A stretch of 64,000 nucleotides of DNA from Acidobacteriota bacterium (GCA_016710075.1 JADJLO010000038.1:379953-443952), one strand, 5' to 3'. Shown: positions 45,312-55,011, counted from the stretch's first letter. Made by a program: numbers and translations. Notes: generated by a model from the letters alone, not told the origin.

Positions 45312-47932
45312 TCAGTACCCCACACCCAGCAGCACCGCATTGATAAAGAGAAACTCCGTAGCCTCGGCGTAGGCCCTGTAATTCGGGTCTTCGGCGAAGG
45401 CGATGATGTGGCCCTGACCTGACGGCTGGTGGATCAAAAACGCCTTATTAGGCAACTGCTGTTTTGGTTCAGGCCAGAGATGGCCGCTTGCGAGAAGCCT
45501 GTCGATGACGGCATAGGTTCCGACGTTGCGCCCCTGTCGATTCGGATTGGAGTGAAGACTCTGGTGCCTTCGACCAGGACCTGGATCTCGCCGTCTGTGC
45601 CCGATGAAAGCCAGTGATCCGGATCGAGTTTGACACGCAGAATCGAGCCAGGAGTATTTTCGGGCTGTTCGCGCAGCGGTTGAATAGCTTTCTCGTAATC
45701 GAAAGGTCCTTTTGAAGCCTCGGTTCTGGCCTGAGGTGAATCGGTTTCGGGGCTGCCGTCACGAAGCTCCGTGCGTGTATCGAGCAGGCCCGTGCTGTCG
45801 CGTGTGGCCCAGCGGGAAGCCTCGCCGAGAGTGATCAGCGTCCCGCCGGCGCTCACCCAGTCTTTGATCCGGCGCAGGTTTTCTCCCGAGATTGCCGTTG
45901 CATAATTCCCTGACGGCAGGACCAGAACGTCGAATCGTCTGAGATCGACCCTGGCAAGTGAACCGGCACGAACGGCGGTGACCGATTGGCCGTAGCGACG
46001 TTCCATGACATACCTTGCCCAGCCGGCTGAAAGACTGCTGGTTGGAGCATCCCACGCCAGAAGAACTCTCGGGGCTTTGAGCGTAACGGTCTGGTTGCTG
46101 CCGAGGGAGGCGCCTTCGGAGACGAATGCGCTGTCGAGCCGGATCAGATCAGCGCCGTGTTTTGCTGCAATCGTTTCGAGCTTTGCCCTGAAATTCAGAC
46201 CGTTGTCGGAGACGCGAAAGACGGCGGCTCCTCTGTCGAATTTGCGGCCGTCGATGGTAAACGGCTGCGAGATGAATCTGGCCATCAGTCCTTCACGCAG
46301 AGCTTCGATTGCCGCCGCGGCCGATGTCGCATTCCAGACCAGAGCGTATCCGACAAGCGCATCGGTTTTGGTCGCCGGGGCAGGCCGGCTGACAGACGCC
46401 AGATCCAGGCGGGTCGTTTTGACCGAGACGGCGGAAGTCGATCCGATGCACTCGACATCCCAGAGCATCGGCATATTCCAGGCGGTGGTGTCGTATATCT
46501 GATCGGGCAGTCTCCGCCTGCGCCGTTCCTCCTGAGTTTTGATGAACTCTCCATTCATAGGGACCTGAGGATCGAGCAGGTTTCTCACCAGCATCCCGGC
46601 GGGCTGAGGCAGCGGAACAACGAAAGTCCCGGGCTGCAGGCTGCGCCCGTCGACAGTGACGGCCTGTTCGACGCGTTCGACCGTGATCCCATTGCTGAGC
46701 AGGGTTCGAACCAGGCGTTGAGCCTGCCCTGGATCCCTGCCCTCCGGAAGGTAATATGCCCGCACCGTTCCCTGCCCCGCATTGCGACGAAATTCCGCGA
46801 AATCCCGCAGCATCTTCTCACGGCCCGCAGCGGCAGTTTGAAGCGTAGACATGGCAGCGGTGAAGTGTTCGACCGCCCCATCACGATAGGTCAGGATCGA
46901 TCCGTCGCTTCGCCTGTAGGTCAGTCCTCTGGCCGAGGCCTTCTCGAAAGTCATCCCGATGGCTCCCTGAGCCATCGGCCATGAAACTCCGTAACCGGGA
47001 TAGAAGGCGTCGAAGACTTCGCGGTTGAAGTATCCGAATCCTCGCTCGTCAAAGCGGGCGGCATTGGCCTTGCCGAATGCTTCGAGCCAGCCGGATTGAG
47101 CCTTCGTCATGTGGGGATTCATGGGCTCGGCGCTCGGCGGGAAGTAATATGTCGAATCTCCACCCATCTCGTGCAGATCGACGACCACCTGAGGCATCCA
47201 TTCGAGCATCAGTTTGACGCGGCCGCGGCTCTCGGGCTGAGTCTGCGCGAACCAGTCTCGGTTTAAGTCAAACAGGTAATGATTGCTGCGTCCGCCGGGC
47301 CACGGCTCATCGTGCTCGGCTGATGCGGGCTCGGAATCGGGACCGGCCGCCTGCCCCAACAGGTTCTGAAAGACAAACCTCGCCCGGCCGTCCGGGTTCT
47401 GCATCGGATCAATGATCACCAGCGCCTCTCGCCTGATCTGCTCGACGACCGGATCGTTCTGAGCCGAGAGCAGATGATAGGCCTCCGCCATCGCCGCTTC
47501 ACCCGAAGAAATCTCATTGCCGTGAACTCCATGCACCAGAGCAACTACGACCGGCAGGTCTTTAATAAGCTTTTCCAGTTCTCCACTAGATATCGAAGCC
47601 GGATTCGCCAGTTTCTGCAAACCCGCCTTGATCTCATCGAGGCGGGCAATTCGCTCCGGACTGCCTGTAATCAGTGCATATAACTCGCGCTTCTCCCAGG
47701 TCTCGGCATATTTGATCAGCCTTGTGCGGTTCGGAGCCGCTTCATTCAAAGCTCTCAGATAGCGGATTATATCTTCCGGCGGCGTGACCCTCTCGGCGAA
47801 ATCATATCCGGTCACCTGCTTGAGCGATGGAATCCTTGAATCGTATCGCGCCCCGGGCGCAAATTCCGGCCTCTGCGCAATTGCGCTCATCTGCAGGCAA
47901 AGCAGCAACATCAATAAGGGCAATCTTTTCAT
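45312..47932 (-). CDS. Secreted M14-family zinc carboxypeptidase-like protein, frameshifted near the C-terminus
   Basis: I start it at 47932, where GGAGG lies eight bases upstream and a signal peptide begins (MKRLPLLMLLLCLQMSAIAQ). The M14 zinc site is visible as HGNE around residues 137-140 (VALVHGVHGNEISSGEA), with the third ligand His in VDLHEMGGDSTYYF near residue 235. The C-terminal half is a longer beta-rich extension. The open frame goes wrong after TPIRIDRG near 45530; in the next frame the protein continues NVGTYAVIDRLLASGHLW, then KAFLIHQPSGQGHIIAF and ends INAVLLGVGY at 45312. One missing C in a GGGGC run explains it. It probably degrades peptides outside the cytoplasm. Confidence 0.85.
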
Positions 47933-48449
47933 CCGCGTAACCTCCTGTGGGAATAGAAGAAGAGTACGACTCCCTTTCAATATGATCCAATAGATGCAGG
48001 CATCAAATTGAGCTTTAGTTTCAATGGCTTGGAATTATTTCCAGTCCAATGCTTTTGCGAGTCTAAAAAATTCACCACGTACAATACGACCCGTTGTTGC
48101 CTGAGTATGAATTTTTAATGGTGTCGGGGGGGTGCGCCCCTGTGTTTTTATAGATGCCGCAACAATCGGTTGTTTTCCCTCTGGTTTGGATAAAGTGGAG
48201 TACGAAACAACCGAAATAAACGAAACAGACGAAAAATTTTAACCACTCATTGGTCGAGATGTACCGAATGAGCGGATATTGAATGAAGCTGGCCTCATCA
48301 ACGGGTTGAAATTTTTCGTCTGTTTCGTTTATTTCGTCTGTTTCGTAATCTCTTCTTCCCCCTGTTTCGTAATCTTATTCATTTCGTAATTCTCGTAACA
48401 TTGGTTTGAAGCATTATCAACCAGACATCGGCCAAACATCGGCCAAGGT
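47933..48449. other. Intergenic region upstream of the M14 peptidase
   Basis: No gene is supported. A GC-rich palindrome resembling the GTGCGCCCC REP (about 48125-48142) is followed by the TTCGT nonamer inverted repeat at 48201-48348. Confidence 0.5.
48201..48348. repeat. TTCGT nonamer array, inverted (family B, copy 1)
   Basis: The left arm (48201-48240) and right arm (48309-48348) are 40-nt reverse complements with two or three mismatches. The right arm is built of nonamers TTCGTCTGT, TTCGTTTAT, TTCGTCTGT, TTCGTAATC. Extra TTCGTAATC-like units continue to about 48390. The right arm shares 39 identical bases with the copy at 58811-58973, while the centres differ. Confidence 0.8.
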
Positions 48450-48878
48450 TTATCTATTTGAAAGCAGGTACAACCCGAAGAGGCAGAAGATGACGCCGGC
48501 CACGCTGCGCGCGGAGATATGCTCATTGAAGAAGAGCCGGCCGGCCGGCATCAGCAGCAGTGCCACGCTGATATTGCAGATGACCGATGCGACGCTGATA
48601 TTCCATCCCGCCCTGTATGTCAGCAGAAAACCTATCTCGATGACCACGGCGCTGGCGCCCAGCGCATAGACAGCCCAGTTTGAATCCCTGAGTGATTTGA
48701 TGAATCCGCCCTGGTCCGGGTTGAAGATGATGACACCGATGCAGAACACGATTCCGACCAGATAGGCAATGATGATGGCCGCAAACGGACTAACGCTTTT
48801 CGGAACGGCTTTCTGAGAAATGTGATAAAGCACGCCGCCGCAGGCGGCAAGCAAAAGAGGTAGGAACGATGACTTCAT
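48450..48878 (-). CDS. EamA/DMT-type small membrane transporter
   Basis: From the ATG at 48878 the protein has 142 residues with about five hydrophobic helices: FLPLLLAACGGVLYHIS, AAIIIAYLVGIVFCIGVIIF, VYALGASAVVIEIGFLLTYR, SVASVICNISVALLLMPAG and SVAGVIFCLFGLYLL. It is a single EamA repeat, half the length of the usual ten-helix transporter, so it would have to work as a dimer, as SMR proteins do. Its start overlaps the stop of the GNAT gene (ATGA), showing translational coupling. The substrate is unknown. Confidence 0.75.
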   Translation of the reverse strand: MKSSFLPLLLAACGGVLYHISQKAVPKSVSPFAAIIIAYLVGIVFCIGVIIFNPDQGGFIKSLRDSNWAVYALGASAVVIEIGFLLTYRAGWNISVASVICNISVALLLMPAGRLFFNEHISARSVAGVIFCLFGLYLLSNR

Positions 48879-49393
48879 AACAAGCTTCTCTCCATGAGCC
48901 AGTCCGTCTGAGCGTCGGCGCCCATTTGAAAAATCTGCTCGCCGGCTTTGCTGAACCCCCACTTGAGATAGAAAGCCACGGCGCGGTCGTTGCGCTCCCA
49001 GACACCGAGATAAATTGTCCGGTGGCCGCGACTGAGAGCCTCATCGAGACAGGACTGCATCAATGCCGGGCCGACTCCGGTGCCCAGGTATTTCTGTTCG
49101 ACATAGAGCCGTTTGATTTCCATCGGCGAAGGGCCGGTGATGCAATCAGGCGCCTGATCGCCACTCAATTTACAGTATCCTGCAGGTTCGCCATCGACCT
49201 CGACTAACAGAAACACAGCCAGCGGGTCGGCAAGCTCCGAGGTGACCTTCTCCAGGGTGAAAGCCTCATCCATGTATGCCTTTATATTTTCCGGTGCGTT
49301 GTTCGCGGCAAAAGCGTCGTAAAATGTCCTTGCGGACAAAGCCGTCAGCATCACGGCGTCTTCGCCCCGCGCATATCGAATATTTATTTTCAT
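48875..49393 (-). CDS. GNAT family N-acetyltransferase
   Basis: I choose the start at 49393 (MKINIRYARGEDAVMLTALS), because the 48 in-frame residues upstream do not fit the family. The 172-residue protein shows the GNAT fold: the core strand LAVFLLVEVDGEPAGYCKL, the acetyl-CoA site with MEIKRLYVEQKYLGTGVG (Q/RxxGxG/A-like), and the C-terminal IYLGVWERNDRAVAFYLKWG. The layout resembles small-molecule and protein Nα-acetyltransferases. It is coupled to the EamA-type gene, so it may modify a molecule that the transporter moves; this is speculation. Confidence 0.85.
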   Translation of the reverse strand: MKINIRYARGEDAVMLTALSARTFYDAFAANNAPENIKAYMDEAFTLEKVTSELADPLAVFLLVEVDGEPAGYCKLSGDQAPDCITGPSPMEIKRLYVEQKYLGTGVGPALMQSCLDEALSRGHRTIYLGVWERNDRAVAFYLKWGFSKAGEQIFQMGADAQTDWLMERSLL

Positions 49394-49531
49394 ATTGAAA
49401 CTGAACCGAGATTGTAACTTATCGGCGCCTGTACGCAATATGAGACGGGCGAGACGGCGCCGCGCAACTTGATTTTTACCGGCAATACGCCTACAAAGAA
49501 CGCTCATCCGAAATCTGGAGGAAATTAACAG

Positions 49532-50482
49532 ATGCAATCACAAATGGCGATGATAACCTTGACCGATGCGGAGCGCGCATCGGGTGAGCGCCTGCTCAAG
49601 ACGGCGCTGGAGGTGGATCGCGTGGAGGGGTACAGCCAGCCTCATTCAATCATGATGGCCGCACTTGCCGAGCGGATAGGCACGCATATGGGGCTGCATG
49701 GCAGCGATCTGACCGCGCTCAAATTCGCCGCGCTGGCACACGACCTGGGTGAGCGCACGATGAAGAGGAATTATCTGCTTCGCCCCGATCCCCTGACCTG
49801 GGAAGAGACTCTCGATCTGTGGCGACATCCGATCCTCGGCGAACAGGCAGCGTCAGAGCTCAAGCTCCCGCGCCAGACCCAGTTGCTCATCAGATGGCAT
49901 CACGAATGGTGGAATGGGAACGGTTACCCGGACTCACTCAGCGGTGAGTCGATCCCGCTTGGAGCCAGAATCCTGCGCGTTGTCGATTCATGGTGCTCGC
50001 TCATTTCAAATCGCCCGCACCGCCCACGCTTCAGCGAAGCCGAGGCTGAACAGATGATCGCGGACTTCGCCGGAATTGAGTTCGACCCGACGGTCGCCTC
50101 CATCCTGCTCGACCTGTTTGCAGAGGAGAAAGAGAACCGGAATGCGGCAACACCACTCGAAGAAACTGCTCATGAAACCGAGCTGAAGACCGATCCCGCA
50201 TCCGAACCGGCACTGCCCTTCGAGCAATCCAGATGGGAGCCGGAACTGGAAACGGCGACGACCTCTGACACAACAATCAATATCCTGGAAGAATCGGCGC
50301 CGGAATCCGTACCGATTCGCCTTGAAGAACCTCACGAGCTCATCCTCGAAGACCATGCTCCTGTGGCCGCTTCCATCGATACCCTTGAGACTCAACCCCT
50401 TCACGATTCCGAACCGAACCCGGAATCACGCGAACCAGAAGAGGCAATCGATCCGGCTGCCGAGCGGCAAACCAATGAATAA
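49532..50482 (+). CDS. HD-GYP-like phosphohydrolase with acidic C-terminal tail
   Basis: This 316-residue protein has GGAGG 12 bases before the ATG. The N-terminal 190 residues contain an HD domain: His-Asp at 70-71 (ALAHDLGERTM), His99 (LWRHPILGEQ), the HD-GYP motif HHEWWNGNGYP at 123-133, and Asp152 (RVVDSWCSLI). HD-GYP domains cleave cyclic di-GMP. Two changes from consensus stand out, HDLGE instead of HDIGK and WNGNGYP instead of WDGxGYP, so activity is uncertain. The last about 120 residues are Glu/Pro-rich and probably disordered. It heads a run of signalling genes in the same direction. Confidence 0.8.
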   Translation: MQSQMAMITLTDAERASGERLLKTALEVDRVEGYSQPHSIMMAALAERIGTHMGLHGSDLTALKFAALAHDLGERTMKRNYLLRPDPLTWEETLDLWRHPILGEQAASELKLPRQTQLLIRWHHEWWNGNGYPDSLSGESIPLGARILRVVDSWCSLISNRPHRPRFSEAEAEQMIADFAGIEFDPTVASILLDLFAEEKENRNAATPLEETAHETELKTDPASEPALPFEQSRWEPELETATTSDTTINILEESAPESVPIRLEEPHELILEDHAPVAASIDTLETQPLHDSEPNPESREPEEAIDPAAERQTNE

Positions 50483-50493
50483 CTTCGCAATTT

Positions 50494-51432
50494 ATGTTCA
50501 ATAATAACAATAATAATGTTTCAACAAACCGCTGGCTCGGATTCGAATTGAGCGTTTTGCGCCGGCTGAAATTTTCTTCCATTGCCATTCCATTTTCCGG
50601 ATGGCCGGATCTCGACTGGTATCTCAAATTCTGGGGCAAGCAGATTCTATCCAACGATATCTGCGAGTGGGCATGGTGGGTGTCCCGGGCCTTTGTTGAA
50701 AACCAGGGCGAGCTGCTGACCGAAGAAGATGTCTCGATGATTCTCAGCGAGGCCTATGTTCCAAGAAGAAAGCTCGAAAATCCGGCTCTGGCTCAATGGA
50801 TGGGCGAAATGGATTCCGTCTGGTTCGACAATATCCGCATCAATATCGACCAGATCGAAAACGAGCATCGCAGGGCTCTGGCGATCGCCACGGCCCTCAA
50901 AACAGGCGATTACGCCTTCTCCTTCCGGCCTGAAACTGCGCGATTGAAACGCCCGCTCTCCGAAGTCTTCATCACCCTCTGGCGCAGACACCGGCAGATC
51001 ATCAACAACACTCGGGAAAACTTCAGCGGCAATCTCGACGGCGGCGAATTCATCAAAAGCATTCGCGCGGAACTGATGTTCGCCAGGTTCCCGCGCCCTG
51101 AGGGCATTTCCTCTCTGCGCCGCGGAATCGTAGGCTGGCGCGAGACATGGGTTCGTGGAACCGATGAAGCATGGGATCACCTGATTCAAGACCGGCGCGG
51201 CAAACTCGGCGACGATGTCATGTCCAAGGAAAACTATCTGACACTTGTCAGTAATTTTCTGGAGAAGGCCGCGGATATTCCCAAATGGGCCATCGCTCAC
51301 ACCGAAGACGGTTTTATCTCGGCCGCGGAAATGGGAGAAGTTGTCAGACAGTTCCGACGAATCGATGTCAGCTACAACAAGAATTTCTCTGAAGTCGTCG
51401 GTGGAAAAAACAGTTTCATCATAGTTGCCTGA
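50494..51432 (+). CDS. Uncharacterised 312-residue protein in a signalling cluster
   Basis: I do not recognise the family. After an unusual run of six Asn (MFNNNNNNVSTNRW) come mainly helical, Trp-rich segments: GWPDLDWYLKFWGKQIL, DICEWAWWVSRAFVENQGEL, EVFITLWRRHRQIINN, SLRRGIVGWRETWVRGTDEA. There is no signal peptide or membrane segment. It starts 12 bp after the HD-GYP-like gene and its stop overlaps the start of the histidine kinase by one base, so the three are probably co-translated. It may be a partner or receiver for that kinase. Confidence 0.75.
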   Translation: MFNNNNNNVSTNRWLGFELSVLRRLKFSSIAIPFSGWPDLDWYLKFWGKQILSNDICEWAWWVSRAFVENQGELLTEEDVSMILSEAYVPRRKLENPALAQWMGEMDSVWFDNIRINIDQIENEHRRALAIATALKTGDYAFSFRPETARLKRPLSEVFITLWRRHRQIINNTRENFSGNLDGGEFIKSIRAELMFARFPRPEGISSLRRGIVGWRETWVRGTDEAWDHLIQDRRGKLGDDVMSKENYLTLVSNFLEKAADIPKWAIAHTEDGFISAAEMGEVVRQFRRIDVSYNKNFSEVVGGKNSFIIVA

Positions 51433-52332
51433 TGACCGACCAGATGACCCACATGACGACAACCGGCGAACTGGAAAAACTGAGCGAGGAGAACCGGCGG
51501 CTGCTTGGCGAGCGCGACCTGCTGCGTCGCCGCCTGACGGAGGTTGAGGCCAATTTCCTGCGCACAGTGGAAGAGTCGCAGCAGGAGATCCTGGCCATGA
51601 ACGAAGCACTCGCGCAGGCCAACTCCCAGTTGCATGAACTCGACCGAATGAAGGATGCCTTCCTCTCGATGGTCACGCATGAGCTGCGCACACCACTGAC
51701 CGTGATCAGCGGCGTGACCGAGATGCTCGAAACAGGCATCTACGGCGAGTTGACGGCCGAGCAGTCCGAGCACATTCACCAGATATCCATTCAGGGCAAA
51801 CGGCTGCGACAGATCGTCAACGACCTGCTCGATCTCTCCAAGATGGAGGCCGGGATGATGAAGATTCTGCGCGAATCGATCGATCCGTGGTCTCCGGCAC
51901 AGGCCGTCACCGAACAACTCGTCACAGTCGCGGCTCGATCAGGAGTCATGCTCCGGAACCATGTTCCCCGCGACCTCCCCGACATCTTCTGCGACGGCCA
52001 GCGCATCGAACAGGTGCTCACAAATCTCGTCGCCAATGCGATCAAGTTCACTCCCAGCGGCGGAACGGTTACAATTACCGCCGAACCTTCGGGTGAAAAT
52101 GTCACTTTCTGTGTTGCCGATACCGGCAGAGGCATTCCCCCGGAAGCTCTCCCGAATTTTTGACAAGTTTTACCAGGTGCAATCGAGCACGGAAACCGGC
52201 ACCCGGGGGACGGGACTCGGGCTTGCCATAGTCAAACACATCGTCGAACTCCACGGCGGTGAAGTCAGCGTCAGCAGCGAGCCAGACATTGGCAGCCGGT
52301 TCTGCTTCACACTGCCGGGTAAGAGAGTTTAA
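51432..52332 (+). CDS. Soluble sensor histidine kinase (HisKA-HATPase), one frameshift
   Basis: A kinase of about 300 residues when repaired. The first 75 residues form a coiled coil (LEKLSEENRRLLGERDLLRR...), followed by HisKA with the phospho-acceptor His83 in VTHELRTPL, then HATPase motifs QVLTNLVANAIKFTPSGG and VADTGRGIPPE. The frame is lost near 52154 (PEALPNF then stop); in the next frame it resumes as RIFDKFYQVQSSTETGTRGT and GLGLAIVKHIVELHGG, to the TAA at 52330-52332. A single base missing after CCC explains the break. There is no membrane segment. The stop codon sits inside a TTTAAAG repeat array. Confidence 0.85.
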
Positions 52333-52418
52333 AGTTCAAAGTTTAAAGTCTAAAGATGAGTAACTGACTCACCTTACGCACTCGAAATCAGTAGAATTGA
52401 GTTGACCACGATTCTTAA

Positions 52419-52625
52419 GCGCCGAAGGCGCGAATTATTACAGCCCGGGGCAAGCGCGAAGCGCGTCGCCCCGGGTAATTATCAAGAAAAACAACTACGC
52501 CCCAACGGGGCAATCAACATCAAGGTCTGGTGGGGCGTTGCCCCGACCAGATAATTGTTGATGCCAACCCGGGGCGACGCGCTTCGCGCTTGCCCCGGGC
52601 TGTAATAAAATTGCGCCTTCGGCGC
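52419..52625. repeat. Large GC-rich inverted repeat (REP-like family D)
   Basis: The left arm (52419-52475) and right arm (52567-52625) are nearly exact reverse complements, each with GCGCCGAAGGCGC-type and GCCCGGGGCAAGCGCG-type palindromic blocks. The centre holds a second small pair (CCCCAACGGGG and GGGGCGTTGCCCC). Confidence 0.75.
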
Positions 52626-52748
52626 GTCAGAACCGCTGTCAACTAAATTGCCCAGTCACCGATGCGTAACATCAGTAACTGATACTGTTGGCGAATTGAA
52701 TTTATAACCTGTTTCCCCTGCTTCATTGATATTTTGGAATGGTCGAAT

Positions 52749-52860
52749 TACGAGCGGGAGCGCAGGCGTCTCGCCTGCATGTGTTGAAATAGCTGCACAT
52801 TCATATCAGATTTGCGTTCATCGAATTGATGCAGGCGAGACGCCTGCGCTCCCGCTCGTA
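52749..52860. repeat. REPIN-like doublet (family C), 32-bp perfect arms
   Basis: The arms at 52749-52780 and 52829-52860 are exact reverse complements. Each arm contains its own hairpin (GCAGGCG TCT CGCCTGC). Two REP-like hairpins in opposite orientation make a REPIN-type element of about 110 bp. Confidence 0.8.
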
Positions 52861-52967
52861 TTTTGATTCTGTAATTTCTGACAATCTACCAAAGGATGAA
52901 TTCGCCAACAGCATCGGTCCGTTAGTATCACAAACTTTAAACCTTTAACTTTAAACTTCTTCTTGTT

Positions 52968-53303
52968 ATGGATATACACATTCGAACTATCAGGACGGTT
53001 ACGATTATCGATCTGAGCGGAAATCTGATCATCGGCAAAAGCGAAGAGAGCCTGCGTGAAACGGTCAACCGGATGCTGGCGGAGGATCGGAAGGATCTGA
53101 TCCTGAATCTCTCCGATGTGCCGATAATCGACAGTTCGGGCATCGGCGCGATGATCAAATGTTTCACCAGCGTCAAGGCCGGCGGCGGCAGATTCAAGCT
53201 GCTCGGGCCGTCGCGCATGGCCAGACAGCTTCTGAATATCACAGGGCTGCTTTCGGTGCTCGAAACTTTTGACGATGAGACGACTGCCGTAGCCTCATTC
53301 TGA
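52968..53303 (+). CDS. STAS-domain anti-sigma factor antagonist (SpoIIAA-like)
   Basis: This 111-residue protein is a single STAS domain: TVTIIDLSGNLIIGKSEESL, then DLILNLSDVPIIDSSGIGAM with the phospho-acceptor serine at residue 56 or 57, then KLLGPSRMARQLLNITGLLS. In partner switching, an anti-sigma kinase phosphorylates this serine and a PP2C phosphatase removes the phosphate. A SpoIIE-type phosphatase is the next gene, 28 bp on. No anti-sigma kinase of RsbW type is seen nearby. No Shine-Dalgarno is visible because a repeat array runs up to the start. Confidence 0.9.
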   Translation: MDIHIRTIRTVTIIDLSGNLIIGKSEESLRETVNRMLAEDRKDLILNLSDVPIIDSSGIGAMIKCFTSVKAGGGRFKLLGPSRMARQLLNITGLLSVLETFDDETTAVASF

Positions 53304-53331
53304 CTAATCGCCAAAGCCTGCGATAAACCCG

Positions 53332-55011
53332 ATGCAAAAGCCCGCGCAACTCCAAATCATCAACCGGTTCGGCGCCAGCAACCTGCTGCCGCTGAGCAAG
53401 CCGCTTTTTACGATCGGGCGCAAGGCTGAAAACGATCTCCAACTGCTCTCCGACACGGTATCGCGCCAGCACGCGATGATCATCTACGAGGAAGGCAATT
53501 ACATCCTCGTGGACATCGGCAGCAAGCGCGGCACCTTTGTCAATAATCAACGGATCGAGCGCTGCAGCCTGCAGCATAACGACCAGATTCGCATCGGCGG
53601 AGACGAAGACGAGCAGATAACTTTTCTGGATCAGACGGTCGAAAGAGCCTCGGTGATCTTCAACAGCGGTCCGCTGCCGCCGTTATCAGCGAACTCGGAT
53701 GATCGCATTCGCGCGGCATCAGCCAACGAGGAGTTGCAGAAACTTTCCCGCTTTATCGAAGTCAACCAGGCCTTCAAATTCTCCCTGACACCCGATGACG
53801 TTCTCTACCTGATCGTCGATGCGGCAATCGAGATATCGAACGCCGAACGCGGGTTTCTCATGCTCCGCAATAAAGGCGGGGATCTTGAATTCAAGGTGGC
53901 CCGCGATCGATACAGAAACACACTCGAGGGCAACGATTTCTCCATGAGCCGATCCGTCGTCGAGGATGCGTTCAAACAGAATCGCAGCATCGTCGTCAGC
54001 AACGGGCTGAGCAACAACGAGAGGACGCCGGGCGCCAGCATCTTTTCTCTGGACCTTCGATCCATCGCCTGCATCCCCCTGCGCCGCTTTCAAATGAGCG
54101 ACAACATGGATGCGACGATGATGCTCAAACGCGACGTCATCGGAGTGCTCTACATCGACAGCCACTCACAGACGGAAACGATCAATCAAACATCCATCCG
54201 GCTGCTCGAATCGCTCGCTTTCGAGGCGACCAAATCGCTTGAAAGCGTTCGGCTGATGCATGAAGAGAAAGAAAAGAAGCAGATGGAGGAGGAGTTCAAC
54301 ATGGCTCGCCAGGTTCAACTCGCTCTGTCGCCGACCGCGATCAACCAGCCCGAGCATCTGGAAATAGCAGCTTTGAGCGTGCCTTCGCGCTATGTCGGCG
54401 GCGATTTTTACGATGTCATCCCGCTCAAAGACGGGCGCATCGCCTTTGCTCTCGGCGATGTTTCCGGCAAGGGGATTGCAGCGGCGCTGCTCGCGGCAAT
54501 GGCTCAGGGAGCGCTCCAGTCTCAGTTCGCCGGCAACCTGCCGCTGACCGACATTATTTCAAGCCTCAACAAAGTAATGGTTCAGCGCTCGGCATCGAAC
54601 AGATTCATCACCCTCTTCTGCGGCGTGCTCGACCGCGACGGCCATTTCACCTTCATCAACGCCGGCCATAATCCTCCAATTCTCGCCAGGACACAGGGCG
54701 GCCTTGAAATGCTTTCGACAAAATCAGTCGTCCTCGGGGCTTTCGATTTCGTTCAATATGCACCGCTTCAAACAAGGTTTTTCCCGGGCGATGTGCTGGT
54801 CATCTTCACAGACGGCGTGACCGAAGCCGTGAATTCCAGAAACGAAATGTTCAGCGATGAGCGCCTCGAGGAACTGGTCAGGAAGAACGTCCATCTCGGC
54901 GCGGAAGAAATGCGGAAATTGATTCTAAATGAAGTCGAGACCTTCACCAGCGGCCTGCCTCAGGGAGACGACATCACCCTTCTCATCCTCAAGATGAAGA
55001 ATCCCGGGTGA
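53332..55011 (+). CDS. FHA-GAF-SpoIIE/PP2C phosphatase
   Basis: This intact 559-residue protein has three domains. Residues about 8-100 are an FHA domain (FTIGRKAENDLQLLSDTVSR with Arg30, the S-R-Q-H at 44-47, and GTFVNN at 67-72), which binds phosphothreonine. Residues about 130-320 are a GAF domain (DVLYLIVDAAIEISNAERGF). A coiled linker (EEEFNMARQVQLALSP) leads to a SpoIIE/PP2C domain of about 220 residues with metal-binding aspartates (FALGDVSGKGIAAALLAAMA, VIFTDGVTEAVN, LPQGDDITLLIL). It should dephosphorylate the STAS protein encoded just upstream, in response to a phospho-protein and a GAF ligand. Both inputs are unknown. Confidence 0.93.
   Translation: MQKPAQLQIINRFGASNLLPLSKPLFTIGRKAENDLQLLSDTVSRQHAMIIYEEGNYILVDIGSKRGTFVNNQRIERCSLQHNDQIRIGGDEDEQITFLDQTVERASVIFNSGPLPPLSANSDDRIRAASANEELQKLSRFIEVNQAFKFSLTPDDVLYLIVDAAIEISNAERGFLMLRNKGGDLEFKVARDRYRNTLEGNDFSMSRSVVEDAFKQNRSIVVSNGLSNNERTPGASIFSLDLRSIACIPLRRFQMSDNMDATMMLKRDVIGVLYIDSHSQTETINQTSIRLLESLAFEATKSLESVRLMHEEKEKKQMEEEFNMARQVQLALSPTAINQPEHLEIAALSVPSRYVGGDFYDVIPLKDGRIAFALGDVSGKGIAAALLAAMAQGALQSQFAGNLPLTDIISSLNKVMVQRSASNRFITLFCGVLDRDGHFTFINAGHNPPILARTQGGLEMLSTKSVVLGAFDFVQYAPLQTRFFPGDVLVIFTDGVTEAVNSRNEMFSDERLEELVRKNVHLGAEEMRKLILNEVETFTSGLPQGDDITLLILKMKNPG

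Larger units (their letters stand above)
52325..52962. repeat. Composite intergenic element: heptamer arrays flanking two palindrome pairs (family A, long form)
   Basis: The left TTYAAAG array (about 52325-52357) and the inverted right array (about 52932-52962) enclose about 570 bp. Inside are two unrelated inverted-repeat elements, listed separately (52419-52625 and 52749-52860). The element runs from the kinase stop codon to within 6 bp of the STAS start codon, so it fills the entire gap and leaves no visible ribosome site for the STAS gene. Confidence 0.7.

Noticed and set aside
49388..49537. N-terminal extension of the GNAT protein from 49537
   Set aside because: The 48 extra residues are Arg-rich and unlike the family; the ATG at 49393 starts exactly at the domain.
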